Positions 1-8,621 of a DNA stretch of 64,000 bases are shown one piece after another. Within the stretch, counting starts at the first letter, position 1. Each line of letters begins with the position of its first letter. The stretch covers positions 248,001-312,000 of the forward strand of contig NZ_JAINVU010000001.1 in the NCBI RefSeq assembly GCF_019880555.1, in the 5' to 3' direction. The notes beneath the pieces are model-generated. The model was given only the letters and a program-made list of their open reading frames with translations, had not been told where the DNA came from and made no database searches. The translations under genes and the position numbers were made by a program. Source of the stretch: Hephaestia mangrovi. Lineage in GTDB: Bacteria; Pseudomonadota; Alphaproteobacteria; Sphingomonadales; Sphingomonadaceae.

Positions 1-524
1 ACCGCGGCATCTTCCTGGCCGGCCTTGCGCGGCTTGGTCAGCTCGCGGCGAACCTCGTCGGGCAGCGTCGCGGCCGACCGCAACACGTTGGCACTGGCAT
101 GGCCGCTGGTCGAGGCGCGCGCCTGGCCTGCGTCGAAATGTACCGATACCTGTCCGGTCCGCTTGGCGACGACCACGCTGCCGCCCTGCACCACCGCGAT
201 ATAATAAGGCAGCGTCAGGTCGCGCGCGCCATCAGTGCGGGTCCGTGCCGCGTTGACCTGGAACGTGACATTGGTGACGACCTGTTCGCCGCTTGCGTCG
301 CAGGTCGATCGCACATCGGTCATCGTCGCCGAAACGTCGATCGTATTGGCGTCGCGACTCGTTGCGGGGTCGAACAATGTGATGTCGCCGGTGCCGGCTG
401 GAACGATTACCTCCGGGCAGGGCGTGCGGACGGCGGTGATGCCCCCCGCCGTGATATCACCGGCGTGCGCGCAGCCGCCGGCGAGGAGAACGAGGGCGAG
501 GGGAACGAATTTCCGGGCTGTCAC
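1..524 (-). CDS. Putative lipoprotein, 3' end cut by window edge
   Basis: The reading frame runs off the window start, so only the first 174 codons are present. The start is a GTG at 524; a second in-frame GTG lies two codons upstream at 530. The N-terminus is a short basic stretch, a hydrophobic run and LLAGGC, which fits a lipoprotein signal with the lipidated Cys at residue 18. The mature part is polar, with no transmembrane segment, and has a conserved-looking core rich in beta-type sequence (VTNVTFQVNAARTRTDGA). I do not recognise a family. It is transcribed away from ispH, with about 120 bp between the two starts. Probably an outer-membrane or periplasmic lipoprotein of unknown role. 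Confidence 0.7.
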   Translation of the reverse strand, partial: MTARKFVPLALVLLAGGCAHAGDITAGGITAVRTPCPEVIVPAGTGDITLFDPATSRDANTIDVSATMTDVRSTCDASGEQVVTNVTFQVNAARTRTDGARDLTLPYYIAVVQGGSVVVAKRTGQVSVHFDAGQARASTSGHASANVLRSAATLPDEVRRELTKPRKAGQEDAA

Positions 525-643
525 AGGCACGCAAACCTTTTCAACATGCAAAGGGCCAGCGCGGCCAATGCGCCGGCCCCAATCGGCGCGCACCATAGGA
601 AGCGGCTTTCGTCGAGGCAAGCAATCGCGTAGAGCGCGCGATC

Positions 644-1597
644 ATGTCCATTGCCGAAAAGCCTGCGCTCAGCCTGCTGATCGCCGCGCCGCGCGGATTC
701 TGCGCCGGGGTCGATCGCGCGATCCGCATTGTCGAGCTGGCGCTCGAGAAACATGGCGCGCCGGTCTATGTCCGCCACGAGATCGTGCATAACCGGTATG
801 TCGTTGCCGAACTGCGCGAGAAGGGGGCGATCTTCGTCGAAGATCTGGCGGAAGTCCCCGCTGGCGCGCCCGTGGTGTTTTCGGCGCATGGCGTGCCGAA
901 ATCGGTCCCGGCGGACGCCGAGAGCCGCGGACTCGCTTATCTGGATGCGACCTGCCCGCTGGTTTCGAAGGTGCATCGGCAGGCGGAGCGGCTGGTGGAG
1001 GCGGGGCGGCACATCGTCTTCATTGGCCATTGCGGCCATCCCGAGGTAATCGGCACGTTCGGCCAGGTGCCGCAGGGGGCGATGACACTGGTCGAGACCG
1101 CCGCCGATGTCGCGAAGCTGGCGCCCGCCGATCCCGACAACCTTGCGTTTCTCACTCAGACGACCTTGTCGGTGGATGATACCGCGGAGATCGTCGCAGC
1201 GCTCAAGGCGCGGTTTCCTTCGATTCAGGGGCCGCGTGGAGAGGATATCTGTTACGCGACGTCGAATCGCCAGGCTGCGGTCAAGGCGATCGCGGCCGAA
1301 TGCGATGCGATGCTGGTGATCGGCGCGCCCAATTCGTCCAATTCGCAGCGCCTGGTCGAGGTCGCGCAGCGTCGGGGCGTGCGAGCGAAGCTGATCCAGC
1401 GTGCGGCTGAACTCGAACGCGGGTGGCTCGATGGCGTGAGGACGCTCGGCATCACGGCGGGCGCGTCGGCGCCGGAGAAGCTCGTGCGCGAACTGATCGA
1501 CCGACTGGCCGAGCATTTCTCGATCACCGAAAAAGAAGTGGAAACCGCGCGCGAGGATATCGCCTTCAAGCTGCCGCGCAGCCTCGAAGTCGCGTAA
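644..1597 (+). CDS. ispH: 4-hydroxy-3-methylbut-2-enyl diphosphate reductase
   Basis: Last enzyme of the MEP isoprenoid pathway, converting HMBPP to IPP and DMAPP with a [4Fe-4S] cluster. At 317 residues it has the usual length. The three cluster cysteines are visible: Cys20 in PRGFCAGV, Cys104 in [11 protein letters not shown] and Cys203 in [11 protein letters not shown]. The substrate-binding histidines (VHNRY, SAHGV) and the catalytic Glu in GHPEVIGT (134) are also present. The stop codon abuts the start of thrB, so ispH, thrB and rnhA very probably form one transcript. Confidence 0.97.
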   Translation: MSIAEKPALSLLIAAPRGFCAGVDRAIRIVELALEKHGAPVYVRHEIVHNRYVVAELREKGAIFVEDLAEVPAGAPVVFSAHGVPKSVPADAESRGLAYLDATCPLVSKVHRQAERLVEAGRHIVFIGHCGHPEVIGTFGQVPQGAMTLVETAADVAKLAPADPDNLAFLTQTTLSVDDTAEIVAALKARFPSIQGPRGEDICYATSNRQAAVKAIAAECDAMLVIGAPNSSNSQRLVEVAQRRGVRAKLIQRAAELERGWLDGVRTLGITAGASAPEKLVRELIDRLAEHFSITEKEVETAREDIAFKLPRSLEVA

Positions 1598-2551
1598 ATG
1601 GCTGTCTATACGCATGTTTCCGCCGAAGACCTGGCGGCGTTCCTGGCGCGCTACGACGTTGGGGAGCTGGTGTCGGCAAAGGGCATTGCCGAAGGAGTCG
1701 AGAACAGTAATTACCTGATCGACACGACCGGCGGCCGCTTCATCCTGACGCTCTACGAAAAGCGCGTTTCCGCCGAGGATCTGCCCTTCTTCATGGCGTT
1801 GCTCGATCATCTCGCCGCGCGGGGGCTGCCGGTACCGCCGGCGATCAAGGATCGCCAGGGTGTCGCGATCCAGTCGCTGGCCGGGCGCCCCGCTTGCCTG
1901 ATCGCGTTCCTGCCCGGCGTGTCCTTGTCGCACCCCACGCCCGCGCAGGCGCTGGCGACCGGGCGCGCGATGGGCGAGATGCACCGGGCGCTGGCCGATT
2001 TTTCCGAGCAACGGCCCAATGCGCTCGGCCCCGAGGTATGGGCGCCGTTGCTCGATCGCTGCGGCGCCGATCTCGACGAGATCGAACCGGGATTGCGCGC
2101 GCATTTGTCGCAGGCGCTGGGCGATGTACTGGCGAAATGGCCAGCGGCGCTCGACCGCTCGGCGATCCATGCCGACCTGTTCCCCGATAACGTGCTGATG
2201 CAGGGTGATCGGGTGACCGGGCTGATCGATTTCTATTTCGCCTGCACCGACATACGCGCCTACGATCTGGCTGTGATGCACTCGGCCTGGGCGTTCGAAG
2301 CGGACGGCACGCCGGCCGATCCCGCTGTGGGGGGCGCGCTGATCGCGGGATACGAATCGATCTTGCCGTTGACCGGCGCCGAGCGCGCGGCACTGCCGGT
2401 GCTGGCGCAGGGATCCTGTCTGCGGTTCGCGCTGACGCGCGCGTGGGACTGGCTCAACACCCCGGCCGATGCGCTGGTCACGCGCAAGGATCCGATCGCT
2501 TACGTCCGCCGGCTCGACTGGTATCGCGAGAATGCGGACGCGCTGGCGTGA
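1598..2551 (+). CDS. thrB: Homoserine kinase, aminoglycoside-phosphotransferase fold
   Basis: Phosphorylates homoserine in threonine synthesis. This is the APH-fold ThrB type found in alphaproteobacteria and pseudomonads, not the GHMP-kinase type of E. coli. The 317 residues begin [20 protein letters not shown], typical of this family. The catalytic loop [10 protein letters not shown] lies at about residues 189-198, followed by the metal-binding [13 protein letters not shown] follows the ispH stop with no gap, and the stop overlaps the rnhA GTG start by 4 bp (GTGA), so translational coupling is likely. The ispH-thrB-rnhA order is common in alphaproteobacteria. Confidence 0.95.
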   Translation: MAVYTHVSAEDLAAFLARYDVGELVSAKGIAEGVENSNYLIDTTGGRFILTLYEKRVSAEDLPFFMALLDHLAARGLPVPPAIKDRQGVAIQSLAGRPACLIAFLPGVSLSHPTPAQALATGRAMGEMHRALADFSEQRPNALGPEVWAPLLDRCGADLDEIEPGLRAHLSQALGDVLAKWPAALDRSAIHADLFPDNVLMQGDRVTGLIDFYFACTDIRAYDLAVMHSAWAFEADGTPADPAVGGALIAGYESILPLTGAERAALPVLAQGSCLRFALTRAWDWLNTPADALVTRKDPIAYVRRLDWYRENADALA

Positions 2552-3000
2552 GCGAGTTGACCAAGGTCGAGATCGCGACGGATGGCGCGTGCAAAGGCAA
2601 TCCCGGTCCCGGCGGGTGGGGCGCGGTGATTCGCGCCGGCGGGCATGAGAAGGAACTTTCGGGCGGTGACCCGATGACGACTAACAATCGCATGGAGCTG
2701 ACCGCGGTGATCGAGGCGCTCAACGCCTTGAAACGCCCGTGCGCGGTGATGCTGTCGACCGACAGCCGCTACGTGATGGACGGACTGACCAAATGGATTC
2801 ACGGCTGGCGCAGGAACGGTTGGAAAACCGCGGCGAAGAAGCCGGTCAAGAACGCCGACCTATGGCAGGCGCTGGTCGAGGCGACCGCGCGGCACCGGAT
2901 TACCTGGGAATGGGTGAAGGGCCATGCCGGACATCCCGACAATGAACGCGCCGACCGCTTGGCGAGCGATGCGGCGATCGCGGCGGGAAAGCGGGCGTAA
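2548..3000 (+). CDS. rnhA: Ribonuclease HI
   Basis: Degrades the RNA strand of RNA-DNA hybrids, in primer removal and R-loop repair. I take the GTG at 2548, which overlaps the thrB stop, giving 150 residues, the normal length. The acidic active-site residues are Asp12 ([13 protein letters not shown]), Glu50 (NNRMELTAV), Asp72 (STDSRYV) and the late Asp in NERADRLAS, with the accessory His in [10 protein letters not shown]. The basic handle ([12 protein letters not shown]) is present, as in E. coli RNase HI. An in-frame upstream extension is ignored because it lies inside thrB. Confidence 0.97.
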   Translation: MSELTKVEIATDGACKGNPGPGGWGAVIRAGGHEKELSGGDPMTTNNRMELTAVIEALNALKRPCAVMLSTDSRYVMDGLTKWIHGWRRNGWKTAAKKPVKNADLWQALVEATARHRITWEWVKGHAGHPDNERADRLASDAAIAAGKRA

Positions 3001-3104
3001 CCGTAAAAATCGGCGTCGGTTTGGAAGCGGCACCGCCCGCCACTCGTCCACGAAGCGATCGTGGGCAGGCGAGGGCGGGCCGCGGTGGCTATGGCACTAA
3101 AATC

Positions 3105-3281
3105 TCAGCTATTGTCTTCGATCGGGGCGCCCGGGCCGTTCTTCTTGATCGATTCGATCGCGTTTTCGGCAGAACCTTTGCTGGCATAGCCTTCGGTCGA
3201 GAACATCACTTCGCTGTTGTACTTGAAGCGAACGCGAAATTCGCCGGCCTTGTCTTTGTAGATTTCGAACTTGTGCGCCAT
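3105..3281 (-). CDS. DUF1508 (YegP-like) small protein
   Basis: Protein of 58 residues beginning MAHKFEIYKDKAGEFRVRFK. The pattern FEIYKDKAGEFRVRFKYNSE, then EGYASKGSAENAIESIKKN, is the single-repeat DUF1508 fold. The ATG at 3281 is preceded by a strong Shine-Dalgarno (ACGGAGGAGG). Family members are often linked to stress or damage in other bacteria, but the biochemical role is not established. It converges with rnhA and lies downstream of nudC on the same strand, and a TAAC-N4-GTTA inverted repeat sits just upstream of its start. Being under 60 residues, it is easily missed. Confidence 0.85.
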   Translation of the reverse strand: MAHKFEIYKDKAGEFRVRFKYNSEVMFSTEGYASKGSAENAIESIKKNGPGAPIEDNS

Positions 3282-3300
3282 CGAGGCCTCCTCCGTTGGA

Positions 3301-3314
3301 TTAACTCAGGTTAG
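3301..3314. promoter_or_regulatory. TAAC-N4-GTTA inverted repeat upstream of DUF1508 gene
   Basis: TTAACTCAGGTTAG lies 19 bp before the DUF1508 start codon. Read on the minus strand it is CTAACCTGAGTTAA, which matches 11 of 14 positions of the perfect palindrome upstream of the GlsB-like gene at 27725-27738. It may be an operator or a stress-promoter element. No regulator is known from the sequence. Confidence 0.35.
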
Positions 3315-3333
3315 CCTGTCCGCGTATGAGTCG

Positions 3334-4203
3334 CTACGCCTCGTTTGTCCAGGCGGTGAGCAATGTGTGGGCGATCGCATAGGGCGGCGGCGGCAGGAAG
3401 GGCGCGTCGGGGGCGCCGGCCAGCGCCGCGGCGATGGCGGCACGCGGCGCCCACATCGCGTCCTCCAGTTCGTTGGCGTCGATGGTAATCGCGTCGTCGG
3501 TCGCCTCGGCGACGCAGGCGATCATCAGTTGCGAGGGGAATGGCCAAGGCTGGCTGGCGATATAGCGGACGCGACCGATCGGCACGCCCGATTCCTCGGC
3601 AATCTCGCGCGCGACCGCCTCCTCAATCGATTCGCCGGGCTCGAGGAAGCCGGCGAGCGCAGAATAGCGTCGCGCGGGCCAGGCTGCCTGGCGACCGACC
3701 AGGGCGCGGCCGTCATGCTCGGCGATCATGATGACGACGGGATCGACGCGCGGGAAATGCTCGGCGCCGCAATTGGGGCATGCGCGAGCCCAGCCGGCCC
3801 GGAAGATTGTCGTCGGACTGCCGCAATTGGCGCAGAAGCCGTGGCGGGCATGCCAATCGAGCAGGCTGCGCGCCGCCGCATAGGTCGCGGCTTCGCCGGC
3901 CTGCAATTGGTCGAGCGCGGCGAATAGCGCGGGCGAGCGCACCGGCGGCATCCGCTCGCCGGGGCGGTGAGCGACGAAGTGCGGCCGGCCGCCGTCGAGG
4001 CCGAGCAGCAACAGCTCAGCATCATCCGGCGTGTCGGCGAGGCTCGCCCAGCCGAGGCGGCCGTCCTCGGTGACCTCGGGCGTATCCCCGGCCAGCTTGA
4101 GCAGGCGCGCGCGCCAATCGGCCTTGGCCGCCGCAAAGGCATCGACGTCATGACGTAGACGGTCGGCGCGATCGAGCGTGCCGCCGGTGAAGCCGGGCAT
4201 CAT
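3334..4203 (-). CDS. nudC: NAD(+)/NADH pyrophosphatase, Nudix
   Basis: Hydrolyses NAD(H) to NMN(H) and AMP; E. coli NudC also removes NAD caps from RNA. I choose the ATG at 4203 because it overlaps the preceding stop as ATGA, giving 289 residues; a longer in-frame extension would run into the upstream gene. The zinc ribbon (CANCGSPT ... ACPNCG) precedes the Nudix box GFLEPGESIEEAVAREIAEE. The NudC-specific SQPWPFPSQLM follows, which distinguishes it from generic Nudix enzymes. It is last in the mutY-serine hydrolase-nudC operon. Confidence 0.95.
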   Translation of the reverse strand: MMPGFTGGTLDRADRLRHDVDAFAAAKADWRARLLKLAGDTPEVTEDGRLGWASLADTPDDAELLLLGLDGGRPHFVAHRPGERMPPVRSPALFAALDQLQAGEAATYAAARSLLDWHARHGFCANCGSPTTIFRAGWARACPNCGAEHFPRVDPVVIMIAEHDGRALVGRQAAWPARRYSALAGFLEPGESIEEAVAREIAEESGVPIGRVRYIASQPWPFPSQLMIACVAEATDDAITIDANELEDAMWAPRAAIAAALAGAPDAPFLPPPPYAIAHTLLTAWTNEA

Positions 4204-5543
4204 TGTCGTTCCTGTTTCCAGAAGGCGTAATCGGTAAGCAGCGCTCTGATCGTCTCGTCGCGGACCGGCCATTTATCGGCAGGCATGTAATTGACCATTA
4301 CGGTACCGCGGGCGTGACGTTCGCGATCGACCCAGAAGATCGTTCCGGCCGCTCCGCCCCAGGCATAGGTACCCTTGCCGGCGCCGCTGGGATCGTCGCT
4401 GAGCGTCACCGACCCGCCGGCACCGAATCCCATCGGATGCGTAGCCTGCGTGCCGCCGGTGGTGCCGCCGATGCCGCTATATGTGACGCCGACTGGCAGC
4501 AGGTTCGAGGTGGCGAGTGCGATCGTTTCCGGCTTCATCACCTGCACGCCGTTCAGCGTTCCGTTGTCCTGGATCATGTGCGCGAAACGATCATAATCGC
4601 GCGCGGACATGACGAGGCCGGCGCCGCCGTAAGGGAAACTCGGCGCTTCGAGAAATACCGACGAGGCGGCGGGATCGAGCGGGGTGCGCTTGTCGCCGAC
4701 GAAGACATAATTGGTCGCGAGCCGGCCGTCTTCGCTCGTCGGCACCTGCCAATAGGTCGACTCCATCCCGAGCGGATCGAGCAGCCGCGTCTGGACGAAC
4801 CGATCGAACGGCATGCCCGACGCCGCTTCCACGACGCGCGCCAGCACGTCGAGGCCGATCGAGTAGCTCCATTTGGTGCCGGGGTCAGCGATCAGCGGCA
4901 ACGTGGCGACCTTGTCGGCGAAGGCGGCGAGCGTCTTGGGGCGCACGGTGCGCATGGTCTGTTCGACTTGCGCATTGGCGGCGAAGGGAACGATGCCGGC
5001 TTGTTCATACGCCTTTTGCAGCGGGCCGGTGGTGATGATCGTGTAGCCGAGCCCGGCGGTATGAGTGAGGAGGTTGCGGACGGTGATCTCGCGGCGTGCC
5101 GGGCGGGCTGCGAGGCTATGCTCGGGATCGGTTAGAACGGTCATATGCTTGAAAGCGGGAATGAAATCGCTGATCGGCTCGTCCAGTTTCAGCTTGCCGT
5201 CCTGGATCAGCAGCATCGCCGCCATCGCGGTGACCGGCTTGGTCATCGAATAGACGCGCCAGAGCGTATCGGGTCCGGCTGCCGGCGCGCCGGGATCGTC
5301 GGAAATGTGGCCGGCGGAGACGAACACCGGCGGCAGATCGCCGACACCGAACGCGCCGACGATGCCGGGCATCTTGTCGTTATCGACATAGGAATCGAAC
5401 AATGCCTCGACGTGCGGCAGCGGATCGGCGAGGGTCGGCGCCGGGATGGCCGCCGACGATGTCGGCATCGCCGCCTGTCCGCCGAGCGCGGCCGTGGAGA
5501 CAAGCGCCGCTGCGCCCAAAAATGTGCCGATCCAGCCCTTCAT
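4200..5543 (-). CDS. Secreted serine hydrolase, beta-lactamase/esterase (class C-like) family
   Basis: Product of 447 residues with a Sec signal peptide (MKGWIGTFLGAAALVSTAAL, then GGQA). The fold is the class C beta-lactamase/D-Ala-D-Ala peptidase/EstB type. The nucleophile motif SMTK lies in WRVYSMTKPVTAM, the second motif is in the WSYSIGLDVLARVVE region, and the third is probably around WGGAAGTIFWVD. The tyrosine motif is YSI rather than the YxN of true AmpC, so I favour an esterase or peptidase over a resistance beta-lactamase. Both ends overlap their neighbours (ATGA with mutY and with nudC), placing it in the middle of a translationally coupled operon. Substrate unknown. Confidence 0.85.
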   Translation of the reverse strand: MKGWIGTFLGAAALVSTAALGGQAAMPTSSAAIPAPTLADPLPHVEALFDSYVDNDKMPGIVGAFGVGDLPPVFVSAGHISDDPGAPAAGPDTLWRVYSMTKPVTAMAAMLLIQDGKLKLDEPISDFIPAFKHMTVLTDPEHSLAARPARREITVRNLLTHTAGLGYTIITTGPLQKAYEQAGIVPFAANAQVEQTMRTVRPKTLAAFADKVATLPLIADPGTKWSYSIGLDVLARVVEAASGMPFDRFVQTRLLDPLGMESTYWQVPTSEDGRLATNYVFVGDKRTPLDPAASSVFLEAPSFPYGGAGLVMSARDYDRFAHMIQDNGTLNGVQVMKPETIALATSNLLPVGVTYSGIGGTTGGTQATHPMGFGAGGSVTLSDDPSGAGKGTYAWGGAAGTIFWVDRERHARGTVMVNYMPADKWPVRDETIRALLTDYAFWKQERQ

Positions 5544-6568
5544 CGCGTTCTCCCGATCGCTCGTGCCGCCTTGGCGAACACGGTGGGAAGCCCCGCCGAC
5601 TCGATCTCGGCAATTGGCCACCATGCGCCATCCGCGGGCGGTTCATGCGCGTCCGCGTGGGCGACGGCAAGCGCAAGATCGAGCCGGAAGTGGGTGAAAA
5701 CATGGGTCACCGTTCCATCGAGCACGCGCCAGTTCGCGCGCGCCGGCGGATCGGCGAAGGCTGGCGGCGAATCACTCCACGGCCCGGTCGGCAATGCGCG
5801 CATGCCGCCGAGCAGTCCCCTCGGCGGGCGGCGGACGAGGAGGACCTGGCCGTCTCGTTCGAGCCAGAAGATCGTGCCGTAACGCTGTGGCTTGGCGATC
5901 TTGCGCGGTTTGACCGGGAAAGCGTCGGGTGTGCCGAGGGCATGAGCGCGACACGCGGTACGCAGCGGACACAGCAGGCATTTGGGGTTTCGCGGCGTGC
6001 AGATCGCGGTGCCGAGATCCATCATCGCCTGAGCGAAATCGCCGGCGCGTGTCGCTGGTGTAATCGTCTCGGCGGCGGCACGTATCAACGGCTTGGCGGC
6101 CGGAAGCGGCGTATCGATCGCGAACAATCGGGACACCACGCGTTCGACATTGCCGTCGACCACGACCGCGCGGCGGCCAAATGCGATCGCGGCGATCGCG
6201 GCAGCAGTGTAGCTGCCGATGCCGGGGAGCGCGCGCAGCCCGTCCTCGGTGTCCGGAAAGCGGCCGGCATGATCGGTGACGACTGTGCAGGCACAGGCGA
6301 TCAGGTTGCGGGCGCGCGAATAATAGCCGAGCCCGGCCCAGGCAGCCATCACTTCGACCTCGTCGGCAGCGGCGAGCGCGGCGACGGTCGGCCAGCGGGT
6401 TACGAAGGTTTCGAATCGCGGGCGCACCGTCGCGACCGTGGTCTGCTGGAGCATGATCTCGGAAAGCCACACGCGGTAGGGATCGGGCGGCGGCGTGCCG
6501 GGCGGCGCGCGCCAGGGCAGCAAGCGGGCGTTGGCATCGTACCAGGCCAGCAGATCGTGCGGAATCAT
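5540..6568 (-). CDS. mutY: A/G-specific adenine DNA glycosylase
   Basis: Removes adenine mispaired with 8-oxoguanine. I use the ATG at 6568 (342 residues); an in-frame GTG at 6589 would add seven. The catalytic Glu is in LSEIMLQQTTVATV. The helix-hairpin-helix is LPGIGSYTAAAIAAIAFG, with the catalytic Asp in VVDGNVERV. The [4Fe-4S] loop follows as C-X6-C-X2-C-X5-C (CTPRNPKCLLCPLRTAC). The C-terminal Nudix-like domain that reads 8-oxoG begins near WLERDGQVLLVRRP. It is divergent from the DUF721 gene, with 47 bp between starts, and its stop overlaps the serine hydrolase start. Confidence 0.97.
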   Translation of the reverse strand: MIPHDLLAWYDANARLLPWRAPPGTPPPDPYRVWLSEIMLQQTTVATVRPRFETFVTRWPTVAALAAADEVEVMAAWAGLGYYSRARNLIACACTVVTDHAGRFPDTEDGLRALPGIGSYTAAAIAAIAFGRRAVVVDGNVERVVSRLFAIDTPLPAAKPLIRAAAETITPATRAGDFAQAMMDLGTAICTPRNPKCLLCPLRTACRAHALGTPDAFPVKPRKIAKPQRYGTIFWLERDGQVLLVRRPPRGLLGGMRALPTGPWSDSPPAFADPPARANWRVLDGTVTHVFTHFRLDLALAVAHADAHEPPADGAWWPIAEIESAGLPTVFAKAARAIGRTR

Positions 6569-6615
6569 GGATGAACTGTTGGCGGGCACGCCCCGGCTAT
6601 GGCATGGGATGGCGA

Positions 6616-7137
6616 ATGAGCAAACCGCGTCAGCCCGGGCAGGAGCCGCAACGCGCCAATCGCGCGCGGGCGGTGTCCGAACTGTTGCCCGATGTCGGGC
6701 GTGCGGCGTTTCGCCGGTTCGGCTTCGTGCAAAGCTCGATCGTCAGTCGTTGGGCGGAGATCGTCGGGCCGCGCTATGCCGAGGTATCGGCCCCCGAATC
6801 GTTGCGCTTTCCGCATGGCGAGCGCGCCAATGGCAACCTCACGCTGGTCGTGCGCGGGGCGCATGCGGCAATGATGCAGCACATTACCCCGGAAATCGTC
6901 GAGCGGGTCAATCGCTTCTTCGGCTATGGCGCCGTCGCGCGCGTGACGATCCGGCAAGGCGAGGTGACCAAGCGTGCGCCGCGCCAGGCGCCGCCATCGC
7001 TCAAGCCGGCACCGGTCGAACTCGGCACCAGCTTGCGCGCGATCGGCGATCCCGAATTGAAGGCGGTGCTCGAGGCACTCGCCGCCGGCGTCGCTGCGAC
7101 GAGCGGCACTCCGGTAATCGAATCCAAGGAGCATTGA
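6616..7137 (+). CDS. DUF721 domain protein
   Basis: Protein of 173 residues beginning MSKPRQPGQEPQRANRARAV. The DUF721 (DciA-like) core FVQSSIVSRWAEIVGPRYAEVSAPESL is clear, followed by a beta-rich segment (LTLVVRGAHAAMMQHITPEI). DUF721 proteins include DciA, the ancestral replicative-helicase loader, but the alphaproteobacterial members near smc are not well characterised, so a helicase-loading role is only a possibility. The stop overlaps the next start by one base (TGATG). It heads a run of DUF721, three thioredoxin-fold genes and smc. Confidence 0.85.
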   Translation: MSKPRQPGQEPQRANRARAVSELLPDVGRAAFRRFGFVQSSIVSRWAEIVGPRYAEVSAPESLRFPHGERANGNLTLVVRGAHAAMMQHITPEIVERVNRFFGYGAVARVTIRQGEVTKRAPRQAPPSLKPAPVELGTSLRAIGDPELKAVLEALAAGVAATSGTPVIESKEH

Positions 7138-7823
7138 TGCGGTTTCTGTTCGGGTTGCTGGCGCTGATCGGCGCGGCGTTCGCTTTTTCCCTTTCCGCCA
7201 CCGCTGCCGCTCCCGATTGGCAGGCGCATGTCACCAAGACGGCGGATGGCGGCTTCCTTGTCGGCAATCCCAACGCCAAGGTGAAGCTGGTCGAATATAT
7301 GAGCTACACTTGCCCGCATTGCGCCGCTTTCTCGCGGGAATCAGCCAGTGTGCTGCGTGGGCAGATGATCAAATCGGGCAGCGTCAGCCTGGAAGAGCGC
7401 AACATGGTGCGTGACCAGCTCGATCTCGCCGCCGCGCTGCTGGCGCGTTGTGCCGGCCCGGCCGGATTCGACAAGCTGTCGACCACTTTCTTCGCGCAGC
7501 AGGATACCTGGCTGAACAACGGCATCCAGTGGGAGCAGAATAATAGCCAGCGCATGGCGATGTATCCCAAGGACGCGCGCCTCAAGGCCGCGGCGGAAGG
7601 CGCCGGGATCTCGGCGATCGCCCGGGCTAACGGCATGAGCCAGGCGCAGATCGACGCCTGCCTCGCCGACCCGGCCGGGCTCGCGCAGATCACCACCCTG
7701 TTGCAGCACGTGCCGCAGGGAATCACCGGAACGCCCGGCTTCCTGATCGACGGCAAATTGCAGCGGAATGTCTATAATTGGGCGACGCTCGAGCCCGCGC
7801 TGCGCGCGGCTGGCGCGCGCTGA
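7137..7823 (+). CDS. DsbA-like thioredoxin-fold protein, exported (copy 1)
   Basis: Product of 228 residues with a signal peptide (MRFLFGLLALIGAAFAFSLSATAAA). The thioredoxin_4/DsbA-type domain has the active site CPHC in YMSYTCPHCAAFSRES, and the C-terminal cis-Pro region is GITGTPGFLIDG. It is the first of three tandem homologues and, unlike the next two, has no lipobox. Likely a periplasmic thiol-disulfide oxidoreductase; partners cannot be read from the sequence. Confidence 0.9.
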   Translation: MRFLFGLLALIGAAFAFSLSATAAAPDWQAHVTKTADGGFLVGNPNAKVKLVEYMSYTCPHCAAFSRESASVLRGQMIKSGSVSLEERNMVRDQLDLAAALLARCAGPAGFDKLSTTFFAQQDTWLNNGIQWEQNNSQRMAMYPKDARLKAAAEGAGISAIARANGMSQAQIDACLADPAGLAQITTLLQHVPQGITGTPGFLIDGKLQRNVYNWATLEPALRAAGAR

Positions 7824-7834
7824 AGACGGTGGAA

Positions 7835-8593
7835 ATGGCCATGCCCCGCCGCTTGCTGCTCGCCGCCCTGCCGCTGGCGGCGTTGGCCGGATGTCACCAG
7901 GCGGCGGCACCATCGAACCAGGGCGCCACAGCGCCACCGGCGAATGTCGCGGCGACCGCGCCGGAGGGCCGCGACTGGTCGACGGTCGTCACCCGGACGG
8001 TCGACAGCGGCTATCGCATGGGTAATCCCGCAGCCCCGGTCCAGCTTGTCGAGTTCGGCTCGCGAACGTGCCCGCACTGCGCCGCTTTCGCGGCCAGCGG
8101 GATGAAGCCGCTGGTCGAGAATTACGTCCGAACCGGCAAGGTTTCCTACGAGTTTCGCGATTGGCTGCGCGACGGCGGTGATGTGTCGGCGGCGCTGATC
8201 GGACGATGCAAGGGAGCAGAAGGCTTCTTCCCGCTGCTCGCCGCCGAATTCGCTTATCAGCCGAAGATATTCGCCAAGGAAGCGAGCCAGACCAAGGCGA
8301 TGGCCGAGGCTGTTGCCAAGGCGCCGGAAAATCAGCAGGCCTATATTCTGGCCGGCCAGATCGGCTATCTCGATTTCGCCAAGGCGCAGGGTATCCCTGA
8401 TGACCAGGCGCGCAAGTGCCTCGCCGACATGCCGACCGCAGAGGAAATCGGCAAGATGAACGCGCGCGCCGATGCCGAATACAAGCTCGACGGCACGCCG
8501 ACTTTCCTGATCGACGGCAAGGTCGTCGATGCGGTCGGCTGGCCCGAACTCGAAGCCGATCTCAAGGCTGCCTTGGCCAAGACCGGTGCATGA
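7835..8593 (+). CDS. DsbA-like thioredoxin-fold lipoprotein (copy 2)
   Basis: Product of 252 residues starting at the ATG at 7835, or at 7841 two codons later. The signal has a lipobox (LPLAALAGC), so the protein is probably lipid-anchored, and a Pro/Ala-rich spacer separates it from the domain. The active site is CPHC in EFGSRTCPHCAAFAAS, with a cis-Pro GTPTFLIDG near the end. The YRMGNPAAPVQLVEFGS stretch closely matches copy 3. The gene starts 11 bp after copy 1, consistent with an operon of duplicated genes. Confidence 0.88.
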   Translation: MAMPRRLLLAALPLAALAGCHQAAAPSNQGATAPPANVAATAPEGRDWSTVVTRTVDSGYRMGNPAAPVQLVEFGSRTCPHCAAFAASGMKPLVENYVRTGKVSYEFRDWLRDGGDVSAALIGRCKGAEGFFPLLAAEFAYQPKIFAKEASQTKAMAEAVAKAPENQQAYILAGQIGYLDFAKAQGIPDDQARKCLADMPTAEEIGKMNARADAEYKLDGTPTFLIDGKVVDAVGWPELEADLKAALAKTGA

Positions 8594-8621
8594 CCGAATT
8601 TTCCTGCCTGAAGGACGAAAG

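Noticed and set aside
4200..5543. AmpC-type beta-lactamase resistance gene
   Set aside because: The SxxK motif is present, but the YxN motif reads YSI and no ampR is adjacent. A general serine hydrolase call is safer.
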